Origin: Pteria penguin | Taxonomy: Eukaryota; Mollusca; Bivalvia; Pterioida; Pteriidae | Direction of reading: 5' to 3' | Assembly (NCBI GenBank): GCA_035048485.1 | Contig: CM068586.1 | Coordinates: 50,246,433 to 50,310,432 of the forward strand | DNA: 64,000 nt | Shown here: piece after piece, positions 47,201 through 59,320 of the stretch | Position numbering within the stretch: position 1 is the first letter of the stretch | How the letters are laid out: every line of letters begins with the position of its first letter | Notes under the pieces: generated by a model | Databases searched by the model: none | Seen by the model: the letters and a program-made list of their open reading frames with translations, nothing else | Told to the model about the DNA's origin: nothing | Program-made: the position numbers and the translations under genes

Positions 47201-47815
47201 AGAAATATATATTGGAAGTACCTGCAACTGAAGTTCCTAAAACTCCCATATTTTTCATCGTGTTGCACATAAAGAGACATACAAGCGTGCATATTGATTT
47301 CTTTCTACGAACAGATAAGTTTCAATAGCATAAAATTTTATTGTGACAAGTTGTCCGCTATCTTTATAGTACATGTATATAACTGAATATTTGTTCACAA
47401 ATCAACCAAATTATGTAGGTAATTTTTCCAAATTATAAATAATTCTTGTTTTCTTCCAATGCTTATGCAAATTTTGAGGTTTTAGGCAATGTAATTAGTT
47501 TCTAAAGAAGTGTAAATATTAACACTGTCTAAAAACATTAATTTAACTTAGCATTATTGTGAGGCAAAAATCATGCTTGACCACAAAGATGGCCGAAAAC
47601 GGGAGGTAACTCCAACTAAATTACTGCTAATGAAACCTATCCATACGTAATTCAAGGTCGTTCGGTGATGCCTTCTTGACAGATTTCAGCATTTCGAACA
47701 TTTCATATTTTACACAATTTTGAACTATGCAATTTTTTTTTGGAAGACGATGAAGCAGAAATGCTTCGAAGTGATTTTGTTTTTTGGTTTTTGAACGCTC
47801 CTCTAAAATACAGAG
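47201..47815. other. Single-copy AT-rich DNA
   Basis: Only a GGGAGGTAACTCC motif near 47600, resembling a recurrent mollusc repeat motif, stands out. Confidence 0.4.
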
Positions 47816-48170
47816 AATAAAACTTTGCCTTGGCCCCGCGTTTCACCTCGAACACAGTACATTCCTGTGGTCATTAATCATAAGCCGTGGCGCATGCATT
47901 CTGCTCTGACAGCTCCCGTTGATGAATGAATGCCGCTCTCTCTCTGTTTGTTGATTCTCAGGAAACAAAACTTAACATATCATCAATGGAGATCATTTAC
48001 ATCGGTCCCAGCGAAGGAGGTGTAAAGAAAAAGCTTGGGTGATGGATCGCCTCGCCATTCGAACACTCAAGGTCACGTGCCATTGTACTCGGTGTCGGCA
48101 GGGATCGTAAATTCTTACCGCCGACAGAATAATTAAGGGTGTGAAGGATATACAGAATACCTGATATCTC
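47816..48170. promoter_or_regulatory. Candidate conserved non-coding block
   Basis: Balanced base composition, no repeats and a dense mix of TALE/homeodomain-like words: TCATTAATCAT (47873), CTGACAGCTC (47907), TTGATGAATGAATG (47920), TTGTTGATTC (47948) and the E-box TCACGTGCC (48073). An inverted repeat TGTCGGC...GCCGACA (48094-48127) is also present. No open frame of note. It could equally be an exon or plain single-copy DNA. Confidence 0.2.
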
Positions 48171-48280
48171 TATTTTATTTTTCAGTCAGTGTCGCATGTC
48201 GTGCATTGACCACTAGAGAGATAAGTTTACGGAGATCTTTCAACAACTTAAACCGTATCATTATTGTGTCATGTATTAGA

Positions 48281-48298
48281 GGGGGGGGGGGGGGGGGG
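48281..48298 (+). repeat. G18 homopolymer
   Basis: Eighteen uninterrupted Gs. It has G-quadruplex potential and is a likely sequencing trouble spot. Confidence 0.9.
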
Positions 48299-48324
48299 TT
48301 ACCCAGGATAGCTTCTCAATGTCT

Positions 48325-48558
48325 CCAGGATTATTTCACATATATGGTGACGACACCTGCCTGACGCATCGCATAGAAATTTAGACCTTTACGAAGCACC
48401 CATACAAAGTAGCGAGGATGATTTTACGTGCCACGCCTACCGTGACACGGGACCTCGGTGTTTTAGTTCTCTCATCCAATAGACAGAGCACCGGAGTGCC
48501 CAAGGAGGGGTCAACCCAGGACCTGTCGCACACGAATCGAGCACCTCATCCACCCACT
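48325..48558 (-). mobile_element. tRNA-derived SINE
   Basis: In + orientation the blocks run in reverse: TTATTTCACATATATGGTGA, GACACCTGCCTGACGC, AAATTTAGACCTTTACGAAG, ACGTGCCACGCCTACCGTGA, CACGGGACCTCGGT, CTCATCCAATAGACAGAGCA, then GGGTCAACCCAGGACCT (decayed B box). All are in the family order. Confidence 0.8.
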
Positions 48559-48829
48559 CACACAGGATTTCTATGTCTCTGAGTAAAGAGATAAGAAGAT
48601 ATCTATCGCACTTTTAACATACATAATGCCCCACTAATTGACGGATACCATTGCTGAGTTCTGTCAGCACATGTGTCCCTTTCTCTACACTTTGTTGTTT
48701 ATGTTTTAATTGTGGAGGAGTCTTACAGTAACATAATAAATTACAAACTTATTTATTCTGCTGACTGCAGATAACGGTGTAAAACAATCTGTTTGACTGA
48801 CATAAAATACATCGCCATATATTTCCCCT
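48559..48829. other. Single-copy DNA
   Basis: No feature is recognised. Confidence 0.4.
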
Positions 48830-49825
48830 GACTGCCCATAACAAGGATGTTCGGTAACAGGCCCCTAACTGTCCATTGTCAGGATATTCCACAACAACCC
48901 CTAATTGTCCATAGCCAGGATGTTCCGCAACATGCCCCTAGCTGTCCATAGCCAGGATGTTCCGCAACATGCCCCTAAATGCCCATAACAAGGATGTTCC
49001 ATAACAGGCCCCTAATTGTCCATAGGCAGGATGTTCCGTAACAGGCCCTAATTGTCCATAGTCAGGATATTACATAACAGGCCCCTAATTGTCCATAGGC
49101 AGGATGTTCAGTAACAGGCCCTAACTGTCCATAGCCAGGATGTTCCGCAACATGCCCCTAAATGCCCATAACAAGGATGTTCCGTAACAGGCCCCTAAAT
49201 GTCTATAGTCAGGATATTCCACAACAGGCCCCTAATTGTCCATAGGCAGGATGTTCCGCAATATGCCCTTAAATGCCCATAACAAGGATATTCCATAACA
49301 GGCCCCTAATTGTCCATAGGCAGGATGTTCCGTAACAGGCCCTAACTGTCCATAGCCAGGATGTTCCGCAACATGCCCCTAAATGCCCATAACAAGGATG
49401 TTCGGTAACAGGCTCCTAAATGTCCATAGCCTACGATGTTCCGTACTAGACCCCTAACTGTCCGTAACCAGGATGTTCCGCAACAGGCCCCTAACTGTCC
49501 GTAGCCAGGATGTTCCGCAACATGCCCCTAACTGCCCATAGCCAGGATGTTCCGCAACATGCCCCTAACTGCCCATAGTCTGGATGTTACATTATAGGTC
49601 CCTAACTGTCCGTAGCCAGGATGTTCCGTAACAGGCATCTAACCGTCCGAAGCCAGGATGAACTGTCCACTGCTATGATGTTCCGTAACAGGCGTCTAAC
49701 TGTCCGTAGCCAGGATGTTCTGTAACAGGTCCATAAATGTCTTTATAGAAGGTAATTCGTAGCAGGCCCCTTACTGTCCACCACCAGGATACTCCGAAAC
49801 AGGCCCCTAATTGTCCATAGCCAAG
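48830..49825. repeat. 37-bp minisatellite, ~27 copies
   Basis: Unit: CCCCTAACTGTCCATAGCCA then GGATGTTCCGTAACAGG. Two subtypes, AACAGGCCCC and AACATGCCCC, are intermixed, and CCATAACAAGG replaces CCATAGCCAGG in some copies. Both ends decay gradually. Minus-strand frames across the right end encode nothing recognisable. Confidence 0.95.
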
Positions 49826-49827
49826 AT

Positions 49828-49998
49828 GCCACCGAGGTACAAAAGAGACATAGAAAAAGTGCAAGGGAGACAAGAAGTGTCGCTAAGGTAGAAGGGAAAC
49901 AGGTACAAAGGAAACACTGGGGAAGCCGCCAAAGTACAAAGGAGACATAGGAAAAGCCGCCGAAGTACAAGGGAAACATAGGAAAAACCGCCAAAGTA
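49828..49998. repeat. ~31-bp tandem repeat, ~5 copies
   Basis: Copies of CGCCAAAGTACAAAGGAGAC followed by ATAGGAAAAGC, with the left copies diverged. It is a second, unrelated array joined directly to the 37-bp one. Confidence 0.8.
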
Positions 49999-51050
49999 AT
50001 AAAGAACAAATAAACCGATAGTTCGTATTTCCTTTGTCTGAGAGTTGCACATCACGAACCACGGCGAGAATTGGGGATCAGGTTGCTGTGTACTCTTAGA
50101 TATACTTTCTTTTTAATCTCATGATGGGGTATAAATTTGATTGCGTCTGTCCGGTTTGACTTGTTTAGTGGTGCGTTTATTGACGAAGGTTTCATGATCT
50201 ACGCCGTGACATCATCAATTAACCACGATTACACACAAAGAAAACGGTTTTATCTGGCAGGAATTTCCATGTGCTGAACTAGATAACGAAAGAGGGAGGG
50301 GTGGTGCTTGGCTAATGGGGACTTTGTCAGTCAGAATGGGGCGAGTGGAGCAAATTTTGAAGGATTCTTCCTTTGCTGGTAAAATTTTGCCATGGAAGAA
50401 AAGCGGGGAAGAGAGGGGGTGTTTCCATCGGGAAAGGATCTTGGACAAAATTAATGATTTATTAACATTTGGTAACATTTTCCTAACAACCAGAGAAGCT
50501 GTGACAACCCAGGAACTCCTCCTATCTGGATCTGCACGTGCCCTTGCCTGTCTAATGTAAGATAATTTGAACACGCTCCTCCAATTTCTTTGATTCGATA
50601 TCATATCCTGGTTTCGCTCCTGAACTGAAAAACGATGTTTTCATTAAAGTTGTATGTTATGAGATAAGAGATGGGTGTCAGTTTAGATGGCTAATCTAGC
50701 CACGTTGCTAATTAGATCATTCTTTGTGTTTTATTTTCTAGTGCGTAGGTATAACTGTAAACCGCAGAACCGTTGCCATTCCGCAAATGATTCCCGGTAC
50801 TTACGGTAAATGACCCCTAGCATAACTGTCCGCAGATACATAGACCCCTTCGTGACTGACGTTTTGAGTTATAAAGTCATCGCTGTTCCTGGAAAATGAC
50901 GTTACACACAATATTTTATTATGACTTCAAAATTTTTTTCTGGAAACGTAACTATTTCACCTCAAAATGTCTGTCCAGAAGTGAACATGAAAGGGTCCAA
51001 TAACCTGCGGGCGCGTATGTAATGACAGCTTTAGCTCTCTGGCACGAAGG
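49999..51050. other. Single-copy DNA, no gene recognised
   Basis: Open frames on both strands cover 50215-50604 (minus, 129 codons) and 50315-50560 (plus, 81 codons). Neither has a domain I can name. They overlap antisense, and only one could be real. Possibly a transposon-derived or unknown exon. Confidence 0.3.
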
Positions 51051-51700
51051 TCCATACCTTGTCATACCCTGACGTCGTTAGCGTTGTTGTCATAGTCGCC
51101 TATTTATAAAGCTTTAAACTGGGCAATATCGCAAGGGACAGGGCTTTAATATTTTACATATAGATTCATCATGACCAGAGCGTTCATTTAGGGTCATGAC
51201 TTTTGACTTGGTAACCTTGACATTGTAGTTTGACCTACAGTTCATAAACTTTAACCTGGCTTATACGCTTTGAACCTCAAAGGACAGAGCTTTGATATTT
51301 CACAGACTGATTCCTGATGAACTGAACTTTCATTTTTGGTCATGACTTTTGACATAGTGACCTTGGCTTTGGACTCTGACTTCCTTTTTTAAAAACTTTA
51401 ACGTGACATATCTTTTCAACCATAAGAAAGAGGGCTTTAATACTTTACTAAGCTTTCATTTAGAATTTTTGACAAAGTGACCTTGGACATAAACAACTTT
51501 TCCAAAATATGATACTGTGCCTATTGAATAATAAGGAATAGGGATTTGATTTGAGATTTCAATTAAGGTCATGACTTGTGACCCATTAACCTTGACCGAC
51601 CTTTGACTTTGTCACATTTTTCTAAAATATTAAACCGGAAGGGAAATGAAATTCATATTTCATATATATAGATTATGATCAGACCTTTGACTTTATAACA
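51051..51700. repeat. Degenerate repeat rich in TGACCTTG
   Basis: Loose repeats of 'GGTCATGACTTTTGACTTGG', 'TAACCTTGACATTGTAGTTT', 'GACCTAC' and 'AGGACAGAGCTTTGATATTT' recur about every 120-130 bp (about 51180, 51335, 51468 and 51568). This is the 'tgaccttgacc' repeat type, related to the sequence at 38.2 kb, and it leads directly into the 65-bp array. Confidence 0.65.
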
Positions 51701-51702
51701 TC

Positions 51703-52402
51703 TTACAATGGGTGACATTGAGATCAAAGATCTAAATGTTCGGCTAGTAATGGTTACAGTTAACAGCTTACAATGGGTGACATTGAGATCAAAGATCAAG
51801 ATGTTCGGCTAGTAATGGTAAGGTCCAGCTAATAGCTTACAATGGATGACATTGAGATCAAAGATCAAAATGTTCGGCTAGTAATGGTTACAGTTAACAG
51901 CTTACAATGGGTGACATTGAGATCAAAGATCAAAATGTTCGGTTAGTAATGGTTACAGTTAACAGCTTACAAGGGGTGACATTGAGATCAAAGATCAGAA
52001 TGTTCGGCTAGTAATGGTTACAGTTAACAGCTTACAATGGGTGACATTGAGATCAAAGATCAAAATGTTCGGTTAGTAATGGTTACAGTTAACAGCTTAC
52101 AAGGGGTGACATTGAGATCAAAGATCAAAATGTTCGGCTAGTAATGGTTAGGTCCAGCTAATAGCTTACAATGGGTGACATTGAGATCAAAGATCTAAAT
52201 GTTCGGCTAGTAATGGTTAGGTCCAGTTAATAACTTAAAATGGGTGACATTGAGATTAAAGATCTAAATGTTCGGCTAGTAATGGTTAGGTCCAGTTAAT
52301 AGCTACAATGGGTGACATTGAGATCAAAGATCAAGATGTTCGGCTAGTAATGGTTAGGTCCAGCTAATAGCTACAATGGGTGACATTGAGATCAAAGATC
52401 AA
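51703..52402. repeat. 65-bp minisatellite, ~11 copies
   Basis: Unit: CTTACAATGGGTGACATTGA, GATCAAAGATCAAAATGTTC, GGCTAGTAATGGTTACAGTT and AACAG. Two subtypes alternate in places (TTACAGTTAACAG and TTAGGTCCAGCTAATAG). The last copy breaks at AAGATCAAG, directly against a tRNA T-arm sequence at 52405. Confidence 0.95.
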
Positions 52403-52440
52403 GCCGACGATCCGGGTTCGATTCCCGGATTGCTCCACTT
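52403..52440 (+). mobile_element. tRNA 3'-half-like fragment (T arm)
   Basis: CCGGGTTCGATTCCCGG is a perfect T-arm hairpin (5-bp stem, 7-nt loop) followed by ATTGCTCCA, like the 3' strand of an acceptor stem plus CCA. The 5' half of the tRNA is absent; the 65-bp array stands in its place. It is probably the remnant of a SINE head or tRNA pseudogene. Confidence 0.6.
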
Positions 52441-52473
52441 TGTTTAAGCAATCAACCGACCAACCGGTATATA

Positions 52474-52700
52474 GAGCCGGAGTACTTGACCGGTGGCCGA
52501 GAGGTCCCAGGTTCACGTCCCGCTGGTGGATAGTCGGTGTTCTGTTTTTCGGACGAGACAGTAAAAACCGAGGTCACATGTCCATGTACATGTTGCACGT
52601 AGACGATGCTTCAGTGATTCGAGTGTTAGGTCTAAATTTCTGTGCAACAACCTTGGTGTCAATTGACGTAAAACACGGATTAAACGAGATAAACAAATCA
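52474..52700 (+). mobile_element. tRNA-derived SINE (partial middle)
   Basis: Head with GACCGGTGGCCGAGAGG and B box AGGTTCACGTCCC, then TTTTTCGGACGAGACAGTAA, AAACCGAGGTCACATG, TAGGTCTAAATTTCTGTGCA, CAACCTTGGTGTCAATTGAC, GTAAAACAC and a short AAACAAATC tail. The central 'cactgcttc' block is missing. Open frames here (e.g. 52380-52874) simply cross the SINE. Confidence 0.78.
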
Positions 52701-52969
52701 TTCCGGTGTATGAAGGAATGTTCTATAAGAAGGAATCTTCTCGTTCCCGGTCTACAACACACGTCTACAAAGTACATATTTTATTGTACATCATTGCCAT
52801 ATCAGATCGTTAATCACTCGTTTTTATCACCTGGATCCGCGTATCTTAATCAGGATACATCTATAACGTGCTAACAAATTAAATTATCTGTAACAGTGTA
52901 ATGAGATGGATATGATCCAAGGGTATCCGAATAAAAATAGGATGAAGTTAAACCGGTAAGCACTACGGG

Positions 52970-53365
52970 AGAGCAGATAGGATTTCAGGCGCGGGAATAG
53001 GTTCCGAGAGAGGATAGCAGATAGGATTTCAGGCGCGGGGATAGGTTCCAAGAGAGGAGAGCAGATAGGATTTCAGGTGCGGGGATAGGTTCCAAGAGAG
53101 GATAGCAGATAGGATATCAGGCGCAGGAATAGGTTCCAAGAAAGGAGAGCAGATAGGATTTCAGGCGTGTGGATAGGTTCCAAGAGAGGAGAGCAGATAG
53201 GATTTCAGGCGCGGGATAGTTTCCAAGAGAGGATAGCAGATAGGGTATCAGGCGCGGGAATAGGTTCCAATAAAGGAGAGCAGATAGGATTTCAGGCGCG
53301 GGGATAGGTTCCAAGAGAGGAGAGCAGATAGGATTTCAGGCGCGGGAACAGATTCCGAGAGAGAA
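52970..53365. repeat. 44-bp minisatellite, ~9 copies
   Basis: Unit: GCAGATAGGATTTCAGGCGC, GGGGATAGGTTCCAAGAGAG and GAGA. Small variants: GGATAGC or GGAGAGC, GCGGGAATAG or GCGGGGATAG. Confidence 0.95.
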
Positions 53366-54044
53366 TGACATATAGGATTTTAAGCCCAGGGTCCGGCGCC
53401 ATATGAAATGAGAAAATACGTAAGTCGATGATTTCATTTTTGTTTTCATTATCAAACGTTTAAAGTATAATGCAGAATGGTTTAATTCCTTTTATTAATA
53501 GAATAAAACTCCCTGAAATCCAAATGCAAATCATTAATTCATTTGTGAACAGAGGAATATGAAAATATAAGTTCAGTATTTTCTTAGTTTATGGCTCCGA
53601 ACCCGGGTACTTGTAAAGTAAAAAGAGCTCTAGAGACATGACTAAACATTTGAAGTCCCAGGGCCCTGCGATAGTCTACCTAGGAAACGGTTACAGGTAC
53701 TGATAATGATTTTTTATTTTTTTTTTAAACCATGTAAGTTCAAAATTCTTGATACCCTCTACCACACCAAAAGAAAAACAACAGTGTTATCAGTATATAC
53801 CTATATAAACCATTATAACAGTGTGTGTGGCATATTTTCAGTGTAAAGTCACCAAATTTTTATTGTTATATATGGAAATTATGGTTCTCTATAAATACTA
53901 TTTCTTGAAGAAGAAGAAAAAAAAAAAGAAAGAAAGAAAAAAAAAAGAAAGAAAAAGAAGCCATATTTGAAAACCAACTTTTGCTTCTTAAAAAATTTGA
54001 GAGATTTGTCAGCTCACCTTCCCTCAGATTTTGTTCCATCCCAT

Positions 54045-54140
54045 CTCAATTGACCCCTCAGCTCAGGGGTCATGGCATATACTCGGATTTATCTCAAATG
54101 ACCCCTCAGCTCATGGGTTATCGTATATACCCGAATTTAT
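54045..54140. repeat. ~52-bp repeat, 2 copies
   Basis: TGACCCCTCAGCTCAGGGGT and TGACCCCTCAGCTCATGGGT, each followed by a GTATATAC.CG.ATTTATC block. Confidence 0.75.
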
Positions 54141-54399
54141 CCACTCCTGCAAAGTGTCCTATGGAACATCACAATTTAAAAAGATGAAACTGAAATATTC
54201 ATAATGACTGTCATAATGAATATTTCCTAATGACCAAAGGATCAATTTATATTTTACTGCTGTGAATTCCTAATGTTTTAGGTACATGCTCACTTTCAAT
54301 CAGTTAAAATCAAAAGTTAAGAAATGACACTCTTATTATGCATGTATGTATAATTTTGTCTGATAGATGTACATGTATCTTTTTATTTTTATTTAATTG

Positions 54400-54401
<2 letters not shown>

Positions 54402-54452
<51 letters not shown>

Positions 54453-54465
54453 CATTATTATTATT
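54402..54465. repeat. (ATT)n microsatellite
   Basis: About 20 ATT triplets with one ATC interruption. Confidence 0.95.
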
Positions 54466-55464
54466 TGATATTATTATCATATTCCTGATTTATATGTTAC
54501 AAAATGTAAGAGTGTGCATGTTTTTTTTACAAAAACATATTTCTGTTGAATCATTGCGCCTGTTTAATCACTCAATGCATGAACCATGTCACTATGCCCA
54601 TGAACAAACAGACGATCAGAGGAAACTCGGCAGCATTTGACAAGTCATTGCGCATGACGAGTTCCTGATTCTCTTACCGCTTTTGAATTTTCCACGAATA
54701 ACACATTTTCAAGTGGATGATAGCTATTCCAGAGTGAAAATAAACATACACGAGAGTGCATTCTTTCAAATCGTTAAAACATTTTAGATGTTGGGAAAGT
54801 ATGCTTTTCTGGCAAAAAGTTGCTTTTTAATGACCTTGAATCGATTTCTCGCCGATACGGGTTTTTGTGAGCAATTTCCACATTCATATGAGATAAAAAC
54901 ATAATAGGTTTGTACCAAAGAGAACGTGTCGTTTACATATGAAATTTGCATTGCCGTTTCGACAAAGAATTTGTTTAAATTCTTTATGTATTACTGGCCA
55001 GAAATTAATTTCTATGCACATTGATATACGACCATAGATAATAGCTTCGTATACGTCTACTCCCATTATTGGGCGTTTTAGATGATAATTTGTCACTCGG
55101 CCCTTTTCTGCTTCTTTCTGTGTCGTCGCCTGCCAAGCACACAAAAGTTTGTGATCACTTTGGATGTCAGTTTGTTAGTCTATCTGTCTTTTTATTCTTC
55201 CGTCCACTCGTCCATCCATCTGTCTGTCACACCATGTATAATTATGCTACCAATTGGTGATGTCTGCAAATTATACTGACCATTTGGGTTCACATCGTCC
55301 AGTTTTCTCTCTGTATGGCATTCGTTCTTTTGGTTCGTCTCCTGTCAATATATCTCTTCTTTCATCTGTCCATCTGTTAACTACATTCAAAGGATGACAA
55401 AATAGCATGTCTCCCTGTAAATAATGAAATATCTATGTGATAAGGTCAAAGCCGGAGGAGTAGG

Positions 55465-55466
<2 letters not shown>

Positions 55467-55561
<95 letters not shown>
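55467..55561. repeat. (TA)n microsatellite
   Basis: About 47 uninterrupted TA dinucleotides. Confidence 0.95.
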
Positions 55562-55563
<2 letters not shown>

Positions 55564-57338
55564 AAAAACTTGATATCTCAGCCAAATTTTATTCCTCAAC
55601 CTGAAAATTACATAAAAATGCAAATAACATTGTAAATTTAGAATTAATGATCAAAGTTCGTCCAACGAACACGAGCTGAACGCGTTTGAAGACAAGATCT
55701 CTTTTCACAAATGATTAAAAAGTACTTAACTTGTTTGATTATTTTTCCATCCGACGTCGGCTCAGTGGAGTATGTTTTAATGTAGAAGTATACACCGTGG
55801 CAACGTCTTCAAAGACCGAAATCTAAACAAATTGAAGAGTTTATTTGACTTATATAAGACGGGGTGACGAAGTCGAAACATTTGGCTACACCTGGCTGGG
55901 GTGTTTGATAACCACGTGATCAAAGATGACCATGAACCGTCAAGTCTACAGGTCCCTATGATGAAAGGGTGTGAACTGAATATTGTAAAAGAAAAAATAT
56001 GTGAATATTAAAAAAAATAAACACCCATAATAAAAAGTCATACAAATGATGAAAAAATCCACTACCCATAATAAAAAAAAATCACAAATATGATGGAAAA
56101 AATACTTACATTCTCGTGAATTGTCAACATCTTCTCATGCAATAACTGGAAAATGAAATGACATAAATTTACGTGAAAGGAGCTTGGAATCAAAAGAATA
56201 CACAATGTATAAGCATTTGAAAATATTATTATTCATAGTAATTTATGATTTCGACTAAAGTTAAGACAAAACATCATGGCAAATTATCAATCTTTTTCTT
56301 TAAAAAATCATAAATGATTAGTATATCCCACGTAATACTGTTTTTGTTGTTGACAAATAAACGGTTAAATATATCGACGGAGTTCATTATCTATATAAAT
56401 TTATCTTTATTATAATATATGAACTGCATGTTTTCCAAACATTTTTCCATATGCTTTCCAAAGTGGTAATAATTAGATTTCTTTTACTTTAATGTAGTCA
56501 GGAATGTGAATAGTTGGTTTAAACAGAATTTATCGTGAAAAATATACATTTATAAGATATATACATATGCATCAATTTATGGATTGAGCAGCAAGCAGAT
56601 AGCTTATATAAAGCTCTCTCCTAGTGTGAATAGTTGGCAAATATTTTATAAGAAATACATATTGAGCTTTGAAGGATAGCATTTCTTTTACTAACTAGCG
56701 GGGTGTGGTGGTGGTGGGGGGATCCATATCCCCTGTTCAACCAGCTTTTATATGTACATGTATTACACGCAGTAATCTATCAGTAAAACTTAATACCGTT
56801 ATTGTTCCGATCAATTTGACTTCATCTATAAACCTCAGTCTTAAAGCGACATTAAATCACCCACAATAGATAGATATAATCCGTTTTTATCAGAACATTA
56901 AACTTCTTGGCTCGTAAAGTAAAAGTCATCAAATCAAACTGGGGTAGTTGTCTTCAAAAGCAGCTGGTCTCTGGATAAGTTTTGAACTTTCATAACTTTG
57001 ATGTAAATGATGTCGGCATTGATTTTTTTGATGTTTATCTGATTTATGACCAATAAAATGGTTTATCTCCATTCGCTGCGGAATACGAATATTCACGTCG
57101 GATCTATCATATTAAATTCCGAACCTTGTAATATATGTCCTGAATTTCAAATCAAACCGGATGTTATCATTATCATTTTTTTTTATCTATAATAATGGTT
57201 TTTATTGTTTATATTGTAATCTATAAGTGTAATCTAGACCAATCTTGGAATTGTGTAAGACATAAGTTTGTTAAGTTGAAACGACATTAATAAACTTTGA
57301 CTTAAAATAAATGTTATTCAGAGGGATTGAAATAGTCG

Positions 57339-57339
<1 letters not shown>
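55562..57339. other. AT-rich DNA, no gene recognised
   Basis: A short repeat 'CCCATAATAAAAA' appears at 56024 and 56066, and 'GTGAATAGTTGG' at 56505 and 56625. Nothing more is supported. Confidence 0.45.

Positions 57340-57382
<43 letters not shown>
57340..57382. repeat. (TA)n microsatellite
   Basis: About 20 TA units leading directly into the inverted repeat at 57383. Confidence 0.95.
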
Positions 57383-57592
<210 letters not shown>

Positions 57593-57630
57593 ATTTATTT
57601 ATTTGATTTTTTGTGTTTGGTTTGGTTTTT

Positions 57631-57633
57631 GGT

Positions 57634-57680
<47 letters not shown>

Positions 57681-57682
57681 TT
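57631..57682. repeat. (TTTA)n microsatellite
   Basis: About 13 TTTA tetranucleotides. Confidence 0.95.
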
Positions 57683-58483
57683 TTGCTTCATTCGGGTTTA
57701 TGTATAGGAGTATTCCTTTGCAGGATAGTTTTTGAGCGATCATCCATGTTACTTTAATTTTTCAATAATAGTATACTTCAGAAGTGTAGGGAGTGCAAAT
57801 GCGGTATGCGGAAGGGAGGATGCTTGTGCATACAAAATAAAAAGTATAAAGAAAAATCACTAACACTCGAATTTTTTTTTTTTTTGTTATTTCTCTTTTA
57901 GAAGTAAAGATGTGGTAAAGGTGTTGACACAAACGTAAAAAACAGGGGGATTGGAGGTACTTAACTCCTTCCGATATTTTTGGTTTAACTTTAAAAAATA
58001 ACGCCACACAAGACATCAATCTCTGCTATTCTCAGCTTATTTATTTTATTTTATTTTATTTCATTCTATTTTTCAATTTCCTTTCCGTGCTAATGGCAAA
58101 ATGATTTTTACAAAATATGCTGCTATATTCATGAAATTTGAATCATAAAATATTGTAAAACTTCTTCTTAAAAAACCAGATTTAGGCTTTATTCATACTT
58201 GTAACCCTAGGCCTGTCGACGTCTTCTGTGAGTGTTTTTTTGGTGTGTCATCATACGCCCTGCCGTTCCAGCTGAGATTGTCAGTTACAATCAAGGAAGG
58301 GATTGCCGCATGTATGTGAGACTGACTGACCAACTGCCGATAATAATTGCTTTCAGACACCAGGCAAAATATGAAAAAAATGTTGGTGTCCAAATACAAA
58401 CTGGTATATACTGAACGTTACATAGGAAAATACAGAGAGAGATGGAAAAATTTTACCCAGTTGGGGTCGATGGATTTTTAGAA
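57683..58483. other. AT-rich DNA, no gene recognised
   Basis: Small overlapping frames at 58193-58414 on both strands have no recognisable domain. A T run lies near 57872 and a short TTTTA tract near 58040. Confidence 0.45.
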
Positions 58484-58577
58484 TAGAATAAAATAAAATA
58501 AAATAAAATAAAATAAAATAAAATAAAATAAAATAAAATAAAATAAAATAAAATAAAATAAATAAATAAATAAGTAA

Positions 58578-58636
<59 letters not shown>

Positions 58637-58640
58637 AAAA
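58484..58640. repeat. (AAAAT)n then (AAAT)n microsatellite
   Basis: About 16 AAAAT pentamers followed by about 18 AAAT tetramers, a clean change of unit length at about 58560. Confidence 0.95.
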
Positions 58641-58923
58641 TAAAACTCAGGCAACCTCAGTAACGACCAAATGTAAACAAAATTAGTAATAAAAATAGTT
58701 GATCCAAACTACTGTGAACCAAACCGCACATACAATATAAGTTTATGTGTTATGAATACATCCCGCTGTACATTAGAAAAGAACTTCATCTATTTACAGT
58801 CTACGCACTTTCATTGTTTGCTTATTGCTTTACTCCATGCAATGCTCATTGGGTAGGAAGCTGCGAGAATTCGGGTTGGAGTCCCATGGGTAGCTCGTAC
58901 GGGTTTTTTCTTTGGCATGAGAG

Positions 58924-59195
58924 ATTGGTTGATTTTTGTTTTACGTCACACCACGAATATTTCACGTATATGGTGACGGCATCTGCCTGATGCGGGGATT
59001 ACAAATTTTGACCTTTGCAACGGATCCACCCGAAGCAGTGAGGGATCTTTAACGTGCCATGCATACCACGACACGGGGCTTCGGTTTTTACTGTCTCATC
59101 CGAAAGACAGAACACCGGCATGACCAGAGCGGGATTCGAACCCCAGTCTCCCGATCAGGATTCCAGCGCGATACCAATAGGCCACGCCGGCTTAA
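58924..59195 (-). mobile_element. Full-length tRNA-derived SINE
   Basis: On the minus strand it begins TAAGCCGGCGTGGCCTATTG. The B box is GGGTTCGAATCCCG. Then follow CTTTCGGATGAGACAGTAAA, AACCGAAGCCCCGTGTCG, TGGTATGCATGGCACGTTAA, AGATCCCTCACTGCTTCGGG, AAGGTCAAAATTTGTAATCC, GTCACCATATACGTGAAATA and TTCGTGGTGTGACGTAAAAC, with a short AAAAATCAACC tail. It is close to the copy at 61985-62262. Its 5' end abuts an AAAT/AAT microsatellite. Confidence 0.92.
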
Positions 59196-59204
59196 CAAAT
59201 AAAT

Positions 59205-59221
59205 AAATGATAATAATAATA

Positions 59222-59296
<75 letters not shown>

Positions 59297-59320
59297 AATA
59301 AATAAATAAATAAATAGATA
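59205..59320. repeat. (AAT)n/(AAAT)n microsatellite
   Basis: About 23 AAT triplets then about 9 AAAT units, next to the 5' end of the SINE. Frames crossing it on the minus strand are artefacts. Confidence 0.95.

Larger units (their letters stand above)
53370..55466. other. AT-rich DNA, no gene recognised
   Basis: Contains a purine-rich A/G tract at about 53907-53960, a two-copy repeat (54045-54140) and an ATT microsatellite (54402-54465). Short frames at 54338-54640, 54884-55144 and 55069-55279 carry no known domain. Confidence 0.45.

Noticed and set aside
50215..50604. Antisense pair of open frames
   Set aside because: No recognisable domain, splice pattern or promoter. Kept only as a note in the region entry.
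52380..52874. 164-codon frame on the + strand
   Set aside because: Runs from the 65-bp array through a tRNA fragment and a SINE; no domain.
55467..55561. TA repeat as a regulatory TATA region
   Set aside because: A 95-bp pure TA microsatellite; no motif information.
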